A stretch of DNA of 64,000 nt, from assembly GCF_005871165.1 (NCBI RefSeq), contig NZ_SWKP01000008.1, forward strand, positions 301,638 to 365,637, given 5' to 3'. The translations under genes and the position numbers were made by a program. The DNA comes from Maricaulis alexandrii (GTDB lineage Bacteria; Pseudomonadota; Alphaproteobacteria; Caulobacterales; Maricaulaceae). The notes under the pieces are model-generated. The model was given only the letters and a program-made list of their open reading frames with translations, was not told where the DNA came from and did no database searches. Below, one piece after another: positions 44,975 through 53,389 of this stretch (within the stretch, counting starts at the first letter, position 1; each line of letters opens with the position of its first letter).

Positions 44975-46189
44975 ATGGCGCGCGGCTCGACCTCTGCCCT
45001 GCAGACCGTGCTGGCCCCGCTACCGGCACCCGCCTGGGGCGGGCTGCATGCTGTCATTGCGTCCATTCACCCCGCTGTTCGTGATCGGGGCTTTAATCTC
45101 TGCCCGGTTGTGCCGACCGGTGACCTTCTCGAACGCTTTTCCGACCTGGGCGTGGATGCCATCGGCCTGGACCAGTCACGCATCCGGCGCAGTCTCAATC
45201 CGGCGCATCACTGGCGTTTTCTGAACGGGTTGTTCCGAGACCCGCAGGCCCTGGCGGCCCTGGCCCGAGCCCATCAGGCCAAGGTTTTCCAGCTGGCCGG
45301 ACTGCAGCATGTACAGGGAGCGCTCGCCAGCCGACAGGCCGGCACGGCACTGGTCTGGCAGATCCACAGCGATATCCTGCCAGCACCGGCCCGCCGGATC
45401 CTGACACCATATGCCCGCCGGGCCAGCGACGTCATCATGGTCAACGGTCCGCAAGTCCGTCAGGCCTTTCCCGGTGTTGCCCGGTTCGATGCAGACCGGG
45501 TCGTCGAATTTCGCGCCCCGATCAACACGGCCCGCTTCACCTTCGATGCGGAAAGCCGCGCATCTGCCCGCCAACGATTGGGAATCGCAGCGGACGAAAT
45601 CGTCATTGGCACGATCGGCAACCAGACGCACCAGAAGGCCCATGACCGGATTGTGGATCTGGCGGACGACCTGCCGGACCGGGAGCAGACCCGTTTCGTC
45701 ATTCTGGGCGGCGCGGTGGACTCGAACCGGACGTATTACCGGGAAAGCGTGCTCGACCCGGCCCGGGACAGAGGCCTGCTCGACAGCCGGCGCCTCCAGA
45801 TCATCGATGCCGGATCCCGGGTCGCAGACTATCTGCCCGCCTTCGATCTTTTCGTGATGCCCTCACGGGCCGAAGGCATTCCCGTGGCCCTGCTGGAAGC
45901 GATGGCCAGCGGCCTGCCGGTCGTCATGACCGATGTCGGATCGGTGCGGGAGGCCGTTCTGGACGGCGAGAACGGGTTTCTGGTGAAGGCCGAGCCTTTT
46001 GAACGGAACCGATTTGCCCGGAGCGTGAGCCAGCTGGTTAAGGACCCGGACCTGCGCGCCCGAATGGGGCGCCGGTCACGCGAAATCGCCCAGTCCCGCT
46101 TCTCCGCCGAGACCGTCGCAGAGGCCCATGTCGCGGCCTACTGGAAAGCCCTGGCCCACAAAGCCGGCCAATCGGAGGCCCCTGAATGA
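44975..46189 (+). CDS. GT4-type glycosyltransferase
   Basis: A 404-aa glycosyltransferase of the GT-B fold. The donor-binding half is clear: IVIGTIGNQTHQKAHDRI, FVILGGAVDSN, and MPSRAEGIPVALLEAMASGL followed by PVVMTDVGSVREAV with the E-x7-E motif. It adds one sugar of the repeat unit at the inner-membrane face. It overlaps the sulfotransferase gene by 4 bp (ATGA). The sugar specificity cannot be read from sequence. Confidence 0.93.
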   Translation: MARGSTSALQTVLAPLPAPAWGGLHAVIASIHPAVRDRGFNLCPVVPTGDLLERFSDLGVDAIGLDQSRIRRSLNPAHHWRFLNGLFRDPQALAALARAHQAKVFQLAGLQHVQGALASRQAGTALVWQIHSDILPAPARRILTPYARRASDVIMVNGPQVRQAFPGVARFDADRVVEFRAPINTARFTFDAESRASARQRLGIAADEIVIGTIGNQTHQKAHDRIVDLADDLPDREQTRFVILGGAVDSNRTYYRESVLDPARDRGLLDSRRLQIIDAGSRVADYLPAFDLFVMPSRAEGIPVALLEAMASGLPVVMTDVGSVREAVLDGENGFLVKAEPFERNRFARSVSQLVKDPDLRARMGRRSREIAQSRFSAETVAEAHVAAYWKALAHKAGQSEAPE

Positions 46190-46998
46190 GCCCGTCCCGT
46201 CTGCCGACCTTCCTGATCATCGGTGCCATGAAAGCCGGAACCACGACCCTGTTCGACGATCTGGCGGGTGTGCCCGGCATTGCCATGTCGTCCCACAAGG
46301 AACCCAACACGCTGGTCCGCTTCGACAGGGCGGAGGATGTCGAAGCCGATTACCGGACCCTGTTTGCCCGTGCCCGGGAGGGTGACCAGCGTGGGGAAGC
46401 CTCGACGGCCTACACCAAACGCCCGACCCATGACGGCGTCGCCGAGCGCGCGCGCCGCCTGCTCGGGCCGGACCTGAAACTCATCTATATTCGCCGCGAT
46501 CCTCTGGACCGCCTGCTCAGCCAGTATCGATATGAAGCGCCGATGGGCATGTGCGGACCGGAAGGGATCGACACGGTTCTCAGAACCGATCCGCGCTTTG
46601 TCGACTACAGCGATTACGACATGCAGGAAGCCGCCTGGATGGAGCATTTTGATGCCGCCCAGCTGCTCCGTCTGGAGTTTGCCGAATACATTGCGGACCG
46701 GGTGGGAACGGTAAAGCAGGTTTGCGATTTCCTCGGCGTTCCCTGTCCCGCTGACCATGCGATCCGGTCGGGCGCGTCCAATGCGTCCTCCGGACGGCGC
46801 ATGCAGACCGGTCTGGCTGGCCGTTTCGCCCGCTCCCACCTCTATACCCGTCACATCAAGCCCCACCTTCCGGCCGGGCTGAGAGAGATGCTGAAACGCC
46901 TCGCGCCCAAGGCCCCTGACAGTTTCGAGACCGCGTCCGAGGAAACCCTCGACTGGCTGCGGCAGGAATTGGCCACGCGCCGGAACGAGACCGCCTGA
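46186..46998 (+). CDS. Sulfotransferase
   Basis: A 270-aa PAPS-dependent sulfotransferase. The 5'-phosphosulfate loop is FLIIGAMKAGTTTL at residues about 9-22, and the 3'-phosphate-binding motif is YIRRDPLDRLLSQYRYE near residue 103; SSGRRMQTG appears in the C-terminal part. In this operon it probably adds sulfate to a sugar of the exopolysaccharide, a trait common in marine bacteria. It overlaps both neighbours by 1-4 bp. Sulfation of the polymer is inferred from context. Confidence 0.9.
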   Translation: MSPSRLPTFLIIGAMKAGTTTLFDDLAGVPGIAMSSHKEPNTLVRFDRAEDVEADYRTLFARAREGDQRGEASTAYTKRPTHDGVAERARRLLGPDLKLIYIRRDPLDRLLSQYRYEAPMGMCGPEGIDTVLRTDPRFVDYSDYDMQEAAWMEHFDAAQLLRLEFAEYIADRVGTVKQVCDFLGVPCPADHAIRSGASNASSGRRMQTGLAGRFARSHLYTRHIKPHLPAGLREMLKRLAPKAPDSFETASEETLDWLRQELATRRNETA

Positions 46999-48506
46999 TG
47001 GCCGATGCGACCATCCACCCGGCCGCAAGCCCGCCTGCCCTCCCATCCGCCGGCAAAGCGCCCGGCTGGCTGTCGATCTATGTTCGTCCCTTTGCCCTCA
47101 CCGTGATCCTGCTGTCAGCCGTTTGCTGTCTGATCGGAGCGGCAGCGCGCCCGGACCCGGGCTGGGCCCTGACCGGGCTGATCAATTTCCTGACCATGGG
47201 GGTGCTCGTGTTCGGCCTGATCCGGTCGCGCTACCCGTCCCTGGTCTCGCCGATCGCCCTGATGATCCTGGTCATGCTGGTCTCGACGCCGGCCCGGTAC
47301 CTTTACTTTTCACTCTCCGATCCGGCCTGGGACATCAAATGGTTCCTGGCGGGGCGCGACGGGACCTTCTTCGTCGCCGGTGCCTTGTTGATGCTGATCT
47401 TCTCAATAGCTTTCGTGACAGCCTATCGATTGCGCCTTCGCGTGCCGGACCTGTCGGCGCTGAAAGTCTTCGACCGGGCGCCGAGTGTGGTGATCCTGAC
47501 GGCCGTCCTGCCCCTGATCGGCATCGCCCTGTTCGGCCTCGTCATGTACATGACCCGCACGGGCGGCAGTTTCGCCGATCTGCTGACCTTCCAGCCCCAG
47601 CGCCGCGCGGTCCTGGAAGGCGCCACCCGGCTGTCCTTCGGCCAGTATCTGGAGATTGCCGAATGGCTGTTTCCGATCGGCATCCTGCTGATCGGGATTT
47701 CCATCCGGCAACAGAGGCTGACCCGCCCCCTCCTCCTCGCGACCGGGCTGGGCCTGGTCCTGTTCTATGCCATGTTCAAATTCAATGTGGCCGTCCGCGG
47801 CGACATCATGCTCGCTTTGATCATTCTGGGCATGGTTGGCTTCCTGCGTTCGCGGCGCGTTCCCAAGGCTGCTCTGGTGGGCGGTGCGGTGATCGTGGCT
47901 GCCGCCTTCACGGCGATCACGAGCGGGCGCTATGAGCACAATGCCAATTATGCCGCCATGGCGCGGGACGAACCGGTCATGGTGATGATGGATGGCGCAT
48001 TCGGGGCCTTCAATCTGGGCGGTTTCATCGCCTCTTCGCAGACGATCGACGCCATTCCGGAGCGACTGGACTACCAGTATGGCGCGACCCTTCTGGAGCC
48101 GTTCTGGGTCATCATTCCGCGCACGATATGGCCGACCAAGCCCCGCACGATCGGCATGCACCTCCTGGAGGCCTTCCAGGGTACCGAGGTCATGCTGGCA
48201 CGCCGGGGTGGCGGCAATTCCGCCGGGCTGGCGGCGGAGGGCTTCATCAATTTCGGCTGGTTCGGCGTGCCGCTGGTCGGCTTCTTCTTCGGCCTGATGA
48301 TGAACCTGTTCTACACGACCCTGGTGCGCGGCATGCTCGAGAATGGCGCGGCGTGCGCCATCTATGCCTACGCCACGGTGATCATGGTCTATGACGGGTT
48401 CGGCTATAATTTTGCCAAGGGCTTCATCGAGCTGATGGTGAAGGGAGCCTGTCTCGCCCTGGCTTGGGGTGTGGTGATGATCGGCATGCGACTGGCCCGG
48501 CGCTAG
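46998..48506 (+). CDS. Wzy-like repeat-unit polymerase
   Basis: A 502-aa integral membrane protein with about 12 hydrophobic segments and a long periplasmic loop around residues 340-420 (EPFWVIIPRTIWPTKPRTIG, then AGLAAEGFINFGWFGVPLVG). This EpsG/O-antigen-polymerase-like pattern (E-G-F-x-N-F-G motif) is typical of Wzy proteins. It should join lipid-linked repeat units in the periplasm. Its ATG shares one base with the sulfotransferase stop; its stop codon overlaps that of the convergent flippase gene. Confidence 0.85.
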   Translation: MADATIHPAASPPALPSAGKAPGWLSIYVRPFALTVILLSAVCCLIGAAARPDPGWALTGLINFLTMGVLVFGLIRSRYPSLVSPIALMILVMLVSTPARYLYFSLSDPAWDIKWFLAGRDGTFFVAGALLMLIFSIAFVTAYRLRLRVPDLSALKVFDRAPSVVILTAVLPLIGIALFGLVMYMTRTGGSFADLLTFQPQRRAVLEGATRLSFGQYLEIAEWLFPIGILLIGISIRQQRLTRPLLLATGLGLVLFYAMFKFNVAVRGDIMLALIILGMVGFLRSRRVPKAALVGGAVIVAAAFTAITSGRYEHNANYAAMARDEPVMVMMDGAFGAFNLGGFIASSQTIDAIPERLDYQYGATLLEPFWVIIPRTIWPTKPRTIGMHLLEAFQGTEVMLARRGGGNSAGLAAEGFINFGWFGVPLVGFFFGLMMNLFYTTLVRGMLENGAACAIYAYATVIMVYDGFGYNFAKGFIELMVKGACLALAWGVVMIGMRLARR

Positions 48507-50005
48507 GCCAGAAAACGCCGCAAGCGCGCCGGCAGAAAGTCGAGCGCCATGGCATAGACATCCGGAAACAATCGGGCCGAGACAAAGCGCGTCACCAGTG
48601 CATACATGCCCGCGCCCAGTGCGATGGCCACCGCCAGGGACAGCCAGGCTGGCCAGTCCGCCTGGATGCGCAAAAGCCCCACCACGCCGCCATACATGAT
48701 CAAGGCGGGCACCAGAGCGAGAGCATAACTGCGTGCCAGGCGCGAGACAGACACGCCCAGCTGAACCGAGGCCAGCCAGGCCGACAGGGGCAAGGTAAAG
48801 ACCGCCCGCAGGGCAAAGCCCGCCGAAGCCGCCCACAGTCCGAAGCTCGATCCGGCAAGGATCAGGAGCAGGCCGGCTACCAGATTGGTCAGGGACAGCA
48901 GCGAGGCCGTCATCGCCCGGCCCTGGGCAATCAGGACCGGCTCCAGCGTCGAAGCGGGGATGAAGGCCAGTATCCCGAAACACAGGAGCGGGGCTGTCAG
49001 CCCCGCCTGCACCCAGGCTGGCCCCAACAGGATAGGCAGCAGGTCCGGTGCGATTGCCGCCGCACCGAAAAATGCCGGCAAGGCGATCAGGGCCAGAAGC
49101 GCAACCGCATCCGGATAGCGGTCAGCGGCCCGTTCCGGAGCCCGGGCAAAAGCCGGCAGGATCATCTGGACAACCGGAGCACACAGAGTCTGGATCAGGA
49201 ATTGATAGATTTGGGTCGCGACGCGGAAATAACCGGCCGCCGCCGTGCCCAGAACGCCTCCCACGATCATCAGGGAGAGATGCACGAAACTGCCGCCCAG
49301 GGTCGCCGTCATCATGACCGGCAGGGCGATGCGCGACAGGCGAACCGCCGCGGGCGCTGAAAAGGCAAAACCCGGCCACCAGCGCGACAGCAACAGGATT
49401 CCCGCAGCGATCAGGGCTGATTCCAGGACCCGGTTGATGACAAAGGCCCAAGCGCCCCAGCCAGCGAGCGCGGCTGCGATACCGGCGATGGCCGCCAGAA
49501 CAGAAGCCACCGACTGGACGAGGGTAAGGCTCTTCTGTTCGAAGCGGCGCTCGATCCGGCCCTCGGACACAGCAGAAATGCCTGTGAAGAAGGGAATGCT
49601 CGCACAGGCCACCAGCAAGACCGCCAGATCGTCCTGGCCGGAAATCGCGCCGGCGGCGAGGCCGGCCAGGACGACTATGCCCCCGATTGCCAGCCCGAGT
49701 CCCGCATTCAGCCACCAGGCCGTGGCGTCTACCAGGCGGTCCGCTTCGGCATGCTGGATGACAGCATCCCGGAACCCCCGATAGACCAGCGGACGCACCG
49801 CATAGCCGACCGCCGCCGCGATCGATCCGAGCCCAAACTCCTGAGGTGCCAGCAGGGCGGCCATCACAAAGAAGGCCAGCGTATTGGCGCCCTGGCGGCC
49901 CGCGAAACGCAGAAAGAGCCAGAAACTGCCCTGCAACGTCGCCTGTTTCAGATTGCCGGCCAAACCACACCCCCGTGCCGAGCGGCTCGGAAGGGAGCCG
50001 GTCAC
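48503..50005 (-). CDS. Wzx-like polysaccharide flippase
   Basis: A 500-aa MATE/MVF-superfamily (PST) flippase with 12-14 hydrophobic helices. The N-terminal GSFWLFLRFAGRQGANTLAF and the polar SRIALPVMMTATLGGSF and LLSLTNLVAGLLLILAGSS segments are typical. It flips undecaprenyl-linked repeat units to the periplasmic face. The start is uncertain: MTGSLPSRS (used here) or a TTG 15 codons later. It is the only assembly gene on the minus strand and follows the spike-like pair. Confidence 0.9.
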   Translation of the reverse strand: MTGSLPSRSARGCGLAGNLKQATLQGSFWLFLRFAGRQGANTLAFFVMAALLAPQEFGLGSIAAAVGYAVRPLVYRGFRDAVIQHAEADRLVDATAWWLNAGLGLAIGGIVVLAGLAAGAISGQDDLAVLLVACASIPFFTGISAVSEGRIERRFEQKSLTLVQSVASVLAAIAGIAAALAGWGAWAFVINRVLESALIAAGILLLSRWWPGFAFSAPAAVRLSRIALPVMMTATLGGSFVHLSLMIVGGVLGTAAAGYFRVATQIYQFLIQTLCAPVVQMILPAFARAPERAADRYPDAVALLALIALPAFFGAAAIAPDLLPILLGPAWVQAGLTAPLLCFGILAFIPASTLEPVLIAQGRAMTASLLSLTNLVAGLLLILAGSSFGLWAASAGFALRAVFTLPLSAWLASVQLGVSVSRLARSYALALVPALIMYGGVVGLLRIQADWPAWLSLAVAIALGAGMYALVTRFVSARLFPDVYAMALDFLPARLRRFLA

Positions 50006-50053
50006 GGGCCGGCATCAGGACCGGCCCGTGACCTCAAAACCGTAGTCGAGCGC

Positions 50054-50069
50054 TTGCTGCGCCGCAACA
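50054..50069. promoter_or_regulatory. TTGCTGC-N3-GCAACA dyad, copy 2
   Basis: TTGCTGC-GCC-GCAACA lies between the flippase start (50005) and the spike-like gene stop (50078). It is flanked by a short direct repeat CGCTTGC. It matches copy 1 at 15 of 16 positions. Confidence 0.4.
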
Positions 50070-50077
50070 CGCTTGCA

Positions 50078-50731
50078 TCAAGGCCCATCCGGGTTGGTCG
50101 ACGGTACCGCAAGACCCGCCCAGACGGTCAGGCGATGCACAACACCCTTGAGCGGCAGGGTGGCGTTGAAGCCGCCGATCTCGAGAACCGTCAGTGCCGA
50201 CCATGGCGGCATTGCCACGGCATTGTCCGTCACAGGCAGATGGCTGTGCCGCTCCAGGTAGGCGATGTCAGGCCGGACACCCAGCATGGCGTGATAACGG
50301 CTGTTGGCGGGCTGAGCGATGGTCCGCGTGAAGACCTCCTGCCCGCTCACCGTCATCCTCGACGCCAGGCCTGTCCGGGTCGTCAGCAAGGCCAGACGGT
50401 CGGCCAGACTGCCGGCGTGAAGAATGGCCAAATACCCCGGGTCACTGGCACCCAGTTCCTCGGTCAGTTCAACGCGCACGGCATAGGCCGTCCGCGCGTC
50501 CGACAAGCCAGGCAAATCATCAAAAACCCAAGCCTGACTGCCATCGCAGATGAGGCCCTCGGCATCAAGAACCGGCGCCCCGCCCGCCCAGGCCGTCACG
50601 TCCTCGACCCGGGACCGGACCCTGCCATCCCAATAGCGCCCGTGTTCGAAGTCCAGGTCGAACCGAGCCCCGACGGTCACCCAGGACGGCCGTGGATCCG
50701 GGCGTCCCAGACCGATTCCCAATTCCGGCAT
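50078..50731 (-). CDS. Possible spike/lectin-like protein partnered with a GTA spike-base homologue
   Basis: A 217-aa protein with no signal peptide and no recognised family. Beta-strand-rich segments such as WVTVGARFDLDFEHGRYWDG, AYAVRVELTEELG, and LTVLEIGGFNATL resemble a jelly-roll or lectin-like fold. Its ATG overlaps the stop of the 86-aa spike-base-like gene (TGATG), so the two proteins are translationally coupled and probably act together. In Rhodobacter the spike-base gene is likewise paired with a second spike gene (GhsB). Homology to GhsB is suggested by position, not by clear sequence. Confidence 0.55.
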   Translation of the reverse strand: MPELGIGLGRPDPRPSWVTVGARFDLDFEHGRYWDGRVRSRVEDVTAWAGGAPVLDAEGLICDGSQAWVFDDLPGLSDARTAYAVRVELTEELGASDPGYLAILHAGSLADRLALLTTRTGLASRMTVSGQEVFTRTIAQPANSRYHAMLGVRPDIAYLERHSHLPVTDNAVAMPPWSALTVLEIGGFNATLPLKGVVHRLTVWAGLAVPSTNPDGP

Positions 50732-50991
50732 CAGGCCAACCCCACCAGACCATCCGCATTCGTCCCCGTGGCCCGGATGCGGCGCGCCCGGATCGCATAC
50801 TGGATTCCCGGCAAAAGCCCGGGCAGCACGACCTCGTCACCTGCCTCCGTGACCACTGAAACATCGCCGGCAATCGCGACCATGAGACCGCGTATGGGCC
50901 GGACGAGGTCAGTCTGATCATCCGGAAGAATGGAGAAGGCCCGTAGCGGCGGACTGGTCAGCCCGCTCGCCAAATGTCGATCAGCCGTCAT
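50731..50991 (-). CDS. GTA spike-base protein (Rcc01079/GhsA family)-like
   Basis: An 86-aa protein whose sequence follows the gene-transfer-agent spike-base family: RAFSILPDDQTDLVRPIRGL, MVAIAGDVSVVTEAGDEV, LPGLLPGIQYAIRARRI and the ending RATGTNADGLVGLA. The family pattern (small protein, 'D-x-T-D-L', 'GDVSV', 'R-x-R-R-x-x-A-T-G-T-x-A') is matched throughout. A good AGGAGA precedes the ATG; a start 17 codons upstream is less likely. It is divergent from GDP-mannose epimerase within the polysaccharide locus, far from any visible phage or GTA capsid gene. Confidence 0.7.
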   Translation of the reverse strand: MTADRHLASGLTSPPLRAFSILPDDQTDLVRPIRGLMVAIAGDVSVVTEAGDEVVLPGLLPGIQYAIRARRIRATGTNADGLVGLA

Positions 50992-51006
50992 GTGTTTCTC
51001 CTTTTT

Positions 51007-51019
51007 TTCGCAACCGCAA
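51007..51019. promoter_or_regulatory. TTCGCAAC[CT]GCAA motif, copy 1
   Basis: TTCGCAACCGCAA is 16 bp upstream of the spike-base-like start, and a near-identical TTCGCAACTGCAA occurs before the guanylyltransferase gene (54421). A looser inverted relative (TGCAACTGCGAA) is in the pyruvyl-transferase promoter. Shared regulation is inferred only. Confidence 0.35.
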
Positions 51020-51175
51020 AACCGCACAAACCCGTGCAGCAATGAGAGAAATTCTAAGACCAGCCTAAGGAATGAGGGATAAGGGGCGCGTTTTGGGCCC
51101 GAATTCTGTTGACGGCCATGCTGCAGCGCATCATTCTATTTTTACGTGCAGTCACTGGATCGGGGGATCGGTGAA

Positions 51176-52165
51176 ATGGCCAAGACAGCTTTGGTATGTG
51201 GCGCCGGGGGATTCATTGGTGGCCACCTAGTCAAACGACTGAAACAAGAGGGCTTCTGGGTCCGTGGCGTTGACCTCAAATTCAACGAACACGCCGAAAC
51301 CGAGGCCGATGATTTCGTCATCGGAGACTTGCGCGACCAACTTGTGGTTCGCGATGTCATCGACCGGAAATTCGACGAGGTTTACCAGCTGGCCGCAGAC
51401 ATGGGCGGTGCCGGATATATCTTCACCGGCGAGAATGACGCCGACATCATGCACAACTCGGCGACGATCAATCTGAACGTCCTCGACGCCTGCTACAAGC
51501 GCAACAACAAGCGGGTCTTCTACTCCTCGTCGGCCTGCATGTATCCCGAACACAACCAGCTCGATCCGGACAATCCCAATTGCGCCGAAGACAGCGCCTA
51601 TCCGGCCAATCCGGACAGCGAATACGGCTGGGAGAAACTGTTCTCCGAACGTCTTTTCCTTGCCTACAACCGCAATTTCGGCATGCAAAACCGTGTGGCG
51701 CGATACCACAATATTTTCGGGCCGGAGGGCACCTGGCAGGGCGGCAAGGAAAAGGCCCCGGCGGCCATGTGCCGCAAAGTGGCCCTGGCCAGCCCCGGCG
51801 AAATGATCGAGGTCTGGGGAGACGGGCTGCAAACCCGGTCCTTCCTCTATGTCGATGAGTGCGTGGAAGGCACGATCCGACTATTGCGCTCGGATTTTGA
51901 AGGCCCGGTGAATATCGGATCCGAGGAGATGGTCACGATCAACGGCCTGGCCGAAATGGTGATCGATATCGCCGGCAAGGATACCCGCATCAACAACATT
52001 CCCGGCCCGCTGGGTGTGCGCGGTCGCAATTCCGACAACCGTTTGATCCAGGAGAAGCTGGGTTGGGCCCCGTCGCAATCCCTGCGCGCCGGCATGGAAA
52101 AGACCTATGACTGGATTTCCGGTGAAATCCAGCGCCTCCACAATCAGCGCGCGGCCGCTGAATAG
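51176..52165 (+). CDS. gme: GDP-mannose 3,5-epimerase
   Basis: A 329-aa extended-SDR epimerase producing GDP-L-galactose (and GDP-L-gulose) from GDP-mannose. It matches the plant GME pattern closely: NAD loop GAGGFIGG at residues 9-16, ADMGGAGYI, the catalytic Cys in SSSACMYPE (C121), Y150-x3-K154 in EYGWEK, KEKAPAAMCRK (K193), WGDGLQTRSFLYVDECVEG, and GVRGRNSDN with the late catalytic arginine. Start at the ATG preceded by GGGGATCGG. First gene of the GME-GT-reductase operon. The symbol is borrowed from the plant enzyme. Confidence 0.93.
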   Translation: MAKTALVCGAGGFIGGHLVKRLKQEGFWVRGVDLKFNEHAETEADDFVIGDLRDQLVVRDVIDRKFDEVYQLAADMGGAGYIFTGENDADIMHNSATINLNVLDACYKRNNKRVFYSSSACMYPEHNQLDPDNPNCAEDSAYPANPDSEYGWEKLFSERLFLAYNRNFGMQNRVARYHNIFGPEGTWQGGKEKAPAAMCRKVALASPGEMIEVWGDGLQTRSFLYVDECVEGTIRLLRSDFEGPVNIGSEEMVTINGLAEMVIDIAGKDTRINNIPGPLGVRGRNSDNRLIQEKLGWAPSQSLRAGMEKTYDWISGEIQRLHNQRAAAE

Positions 52166-52189
52166 GATCCGCCGGATGGGGGTTGGCGG

Positions 52190-53389
52190 ATGAAAATCCT
52201 GCTGCACGACTATGCCGGGCATCCGTTTCAGGCCGAATTGAGCCGACGCCTGGCAAGCCGGGGTCATGATGTCATCCACGCCTTTTTCGCCGGTGATGCC
52301 GGGCCGAAAGGGCGGATGACCCGTCAACCGCACGATCCGGCCGGGCTGGAATTTGCCGCGGTCGAGACCGGAACCGGATACTCCAAGACCAATTTCATCA
52401 AACGCCGGGCCGGTGACATTGCCTACGGTCAGGCGATTGCTGCCCTGATCGAGCGCGAACGCCCTGATATCGTGCTGTCAGGGAACACCCCCACCGAGGC
52501 CCAGGAGCCACTCTTGAAGGCGTGCCGCAGGGCCGGGGCTGCCTTCGTCTTCTGGTGCCAGGATTTCTATTCGATCGCGGCGGCGCGCCTGTTGCAGAAG
52601 AAGCTGCCCGGTCCGGGGCACATGGTCGGGGCCTGGTACAAATTTCTTGACCGGCGCCAGATGCAGGCGGCCGATCATATCATCCTGATTACCGATGCTT
52701 TCCGCACCCAGACGGATGCTTGGGGCATCCCGCAAGACCGGATATCCGTCATTCCCAACTGGGGCGCGATCGATGAGATCCCCCTTGGCGAGAAAGACAA
52801 TCCCTGGGCCCGCGAACATGATCTGACCGGCCAGAAGACCTGCCTCTACACCGGCACTCTGGCACTGAAGCATGACCCCCGCTTGCTTGAAGCGATCGCC
52901 CGCTCCGGCTTGGCCGAAATGGTGGTCGTCGCCTTCGGGGTGGGCCAGGAAGCCCTGGCCAAGGCCAAGACAGCGGGCGGACTGGACCATTTGCACTTAC
53001 TGCCCCTTCAACCCTTCGAACGCTTTTCAGAAGTGCTGGCTTCAGCCGACGTGCTGACGGCTGTCATCGAGGAAGAAGCGGGCGAGTTTTCGGTCCCATC
53101 CAAGGTCCTGTCCTATCTGTGTGCCGGCCGGCCCATCATCCTGTCGGCGCCCCCCGACAATCTGGCCGCCCGCATTCTCAAGGAGAGCGGGGCCGGCACC
53201 GTGGTGTCTCCGGGCGATCTCGACGGATTTGTCGCCGCCGCGAAAACCTATCTGGAAGAACCCGCCAAGGCGGCGACAGCCGGACAGGCCGGGCGCGCCT
53301 ATGCGGAGGCGAATTTCGATCTGGACCGGGTAGCCGACCGGTTTGAGAGCGTCATTGGCAAGGCGTTGTCCCAGCAGGCTGTACGGTGA
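52190..53389 (+). CDS. GT4-type glycosyltransferase (WbuB-like)
   Basis: A 399-aa GT-B glycosyltransferase. It begins MKILLHDYAGHPFQAELSRR with the WbuB/WcaI-like N-terminus, has the acceptor-side WCQDFYSIAAARLL, and the donor half CLYTGTLALKHDPRLLEAI, VVVAFGVGQEAL and EEEAGEFSVPSKVLSYLCAG. WcaI/WbuB enzymes often use GDP-fucose or UDP-sugar donors; with GME and a fucose-synthase-like gene on either side, a GDP-6-deoxy- or GDP-L-hexose donor is plausible. It overlaps the next gene by 4 bp (GTGA). Confidence 0.9.
   Translation: MKILLHDYAGHPFQAELSRRLASRGHDVIHAFFAGDAGPKGRMTRQPHDPAGLEFAAVETGTGYSKTNFIKRRAGDIAYGQAIAALIERERPDIVLSGNTPTEAQEPLLKACRRAGAAFVFWCQDFYSIAAARLLQKKLPGPGHMVGAWYKFLDRRQMQAADHIILITDAFRTQTDAWGIPQDRISVIPNWGAIDEIPLGEKDNPWAREHDLTGQKTCLYTGTLALKHDPRLLEAIARSGLAEMVVVAFGVGQEALAKAKTAGGLDHLHLLPLQPFERFSEVLASADVLTAVIEEEAGEFSVPSKVLSYLCAGRPIILSAPPDNLAARILKESGAGTVVSPGDLDGFVAAAKTYLEEPAKAATAGQAGRAYAEANFDLDRVADRFESVIGKALSQQAVR

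Noticed and set aside
47403..48983. Long minus-strand frame across polymerase and flippase
   Set aside because: Runs across two genes read in different frames; no family similarity visible.
50078..50991. Prophage remnant as explanation of the spike-like pair
   Set aside because: No capsid, tail, integrase or lysis genes are in the window, and both genes look intact with coupled translation; kept as a finding instead.
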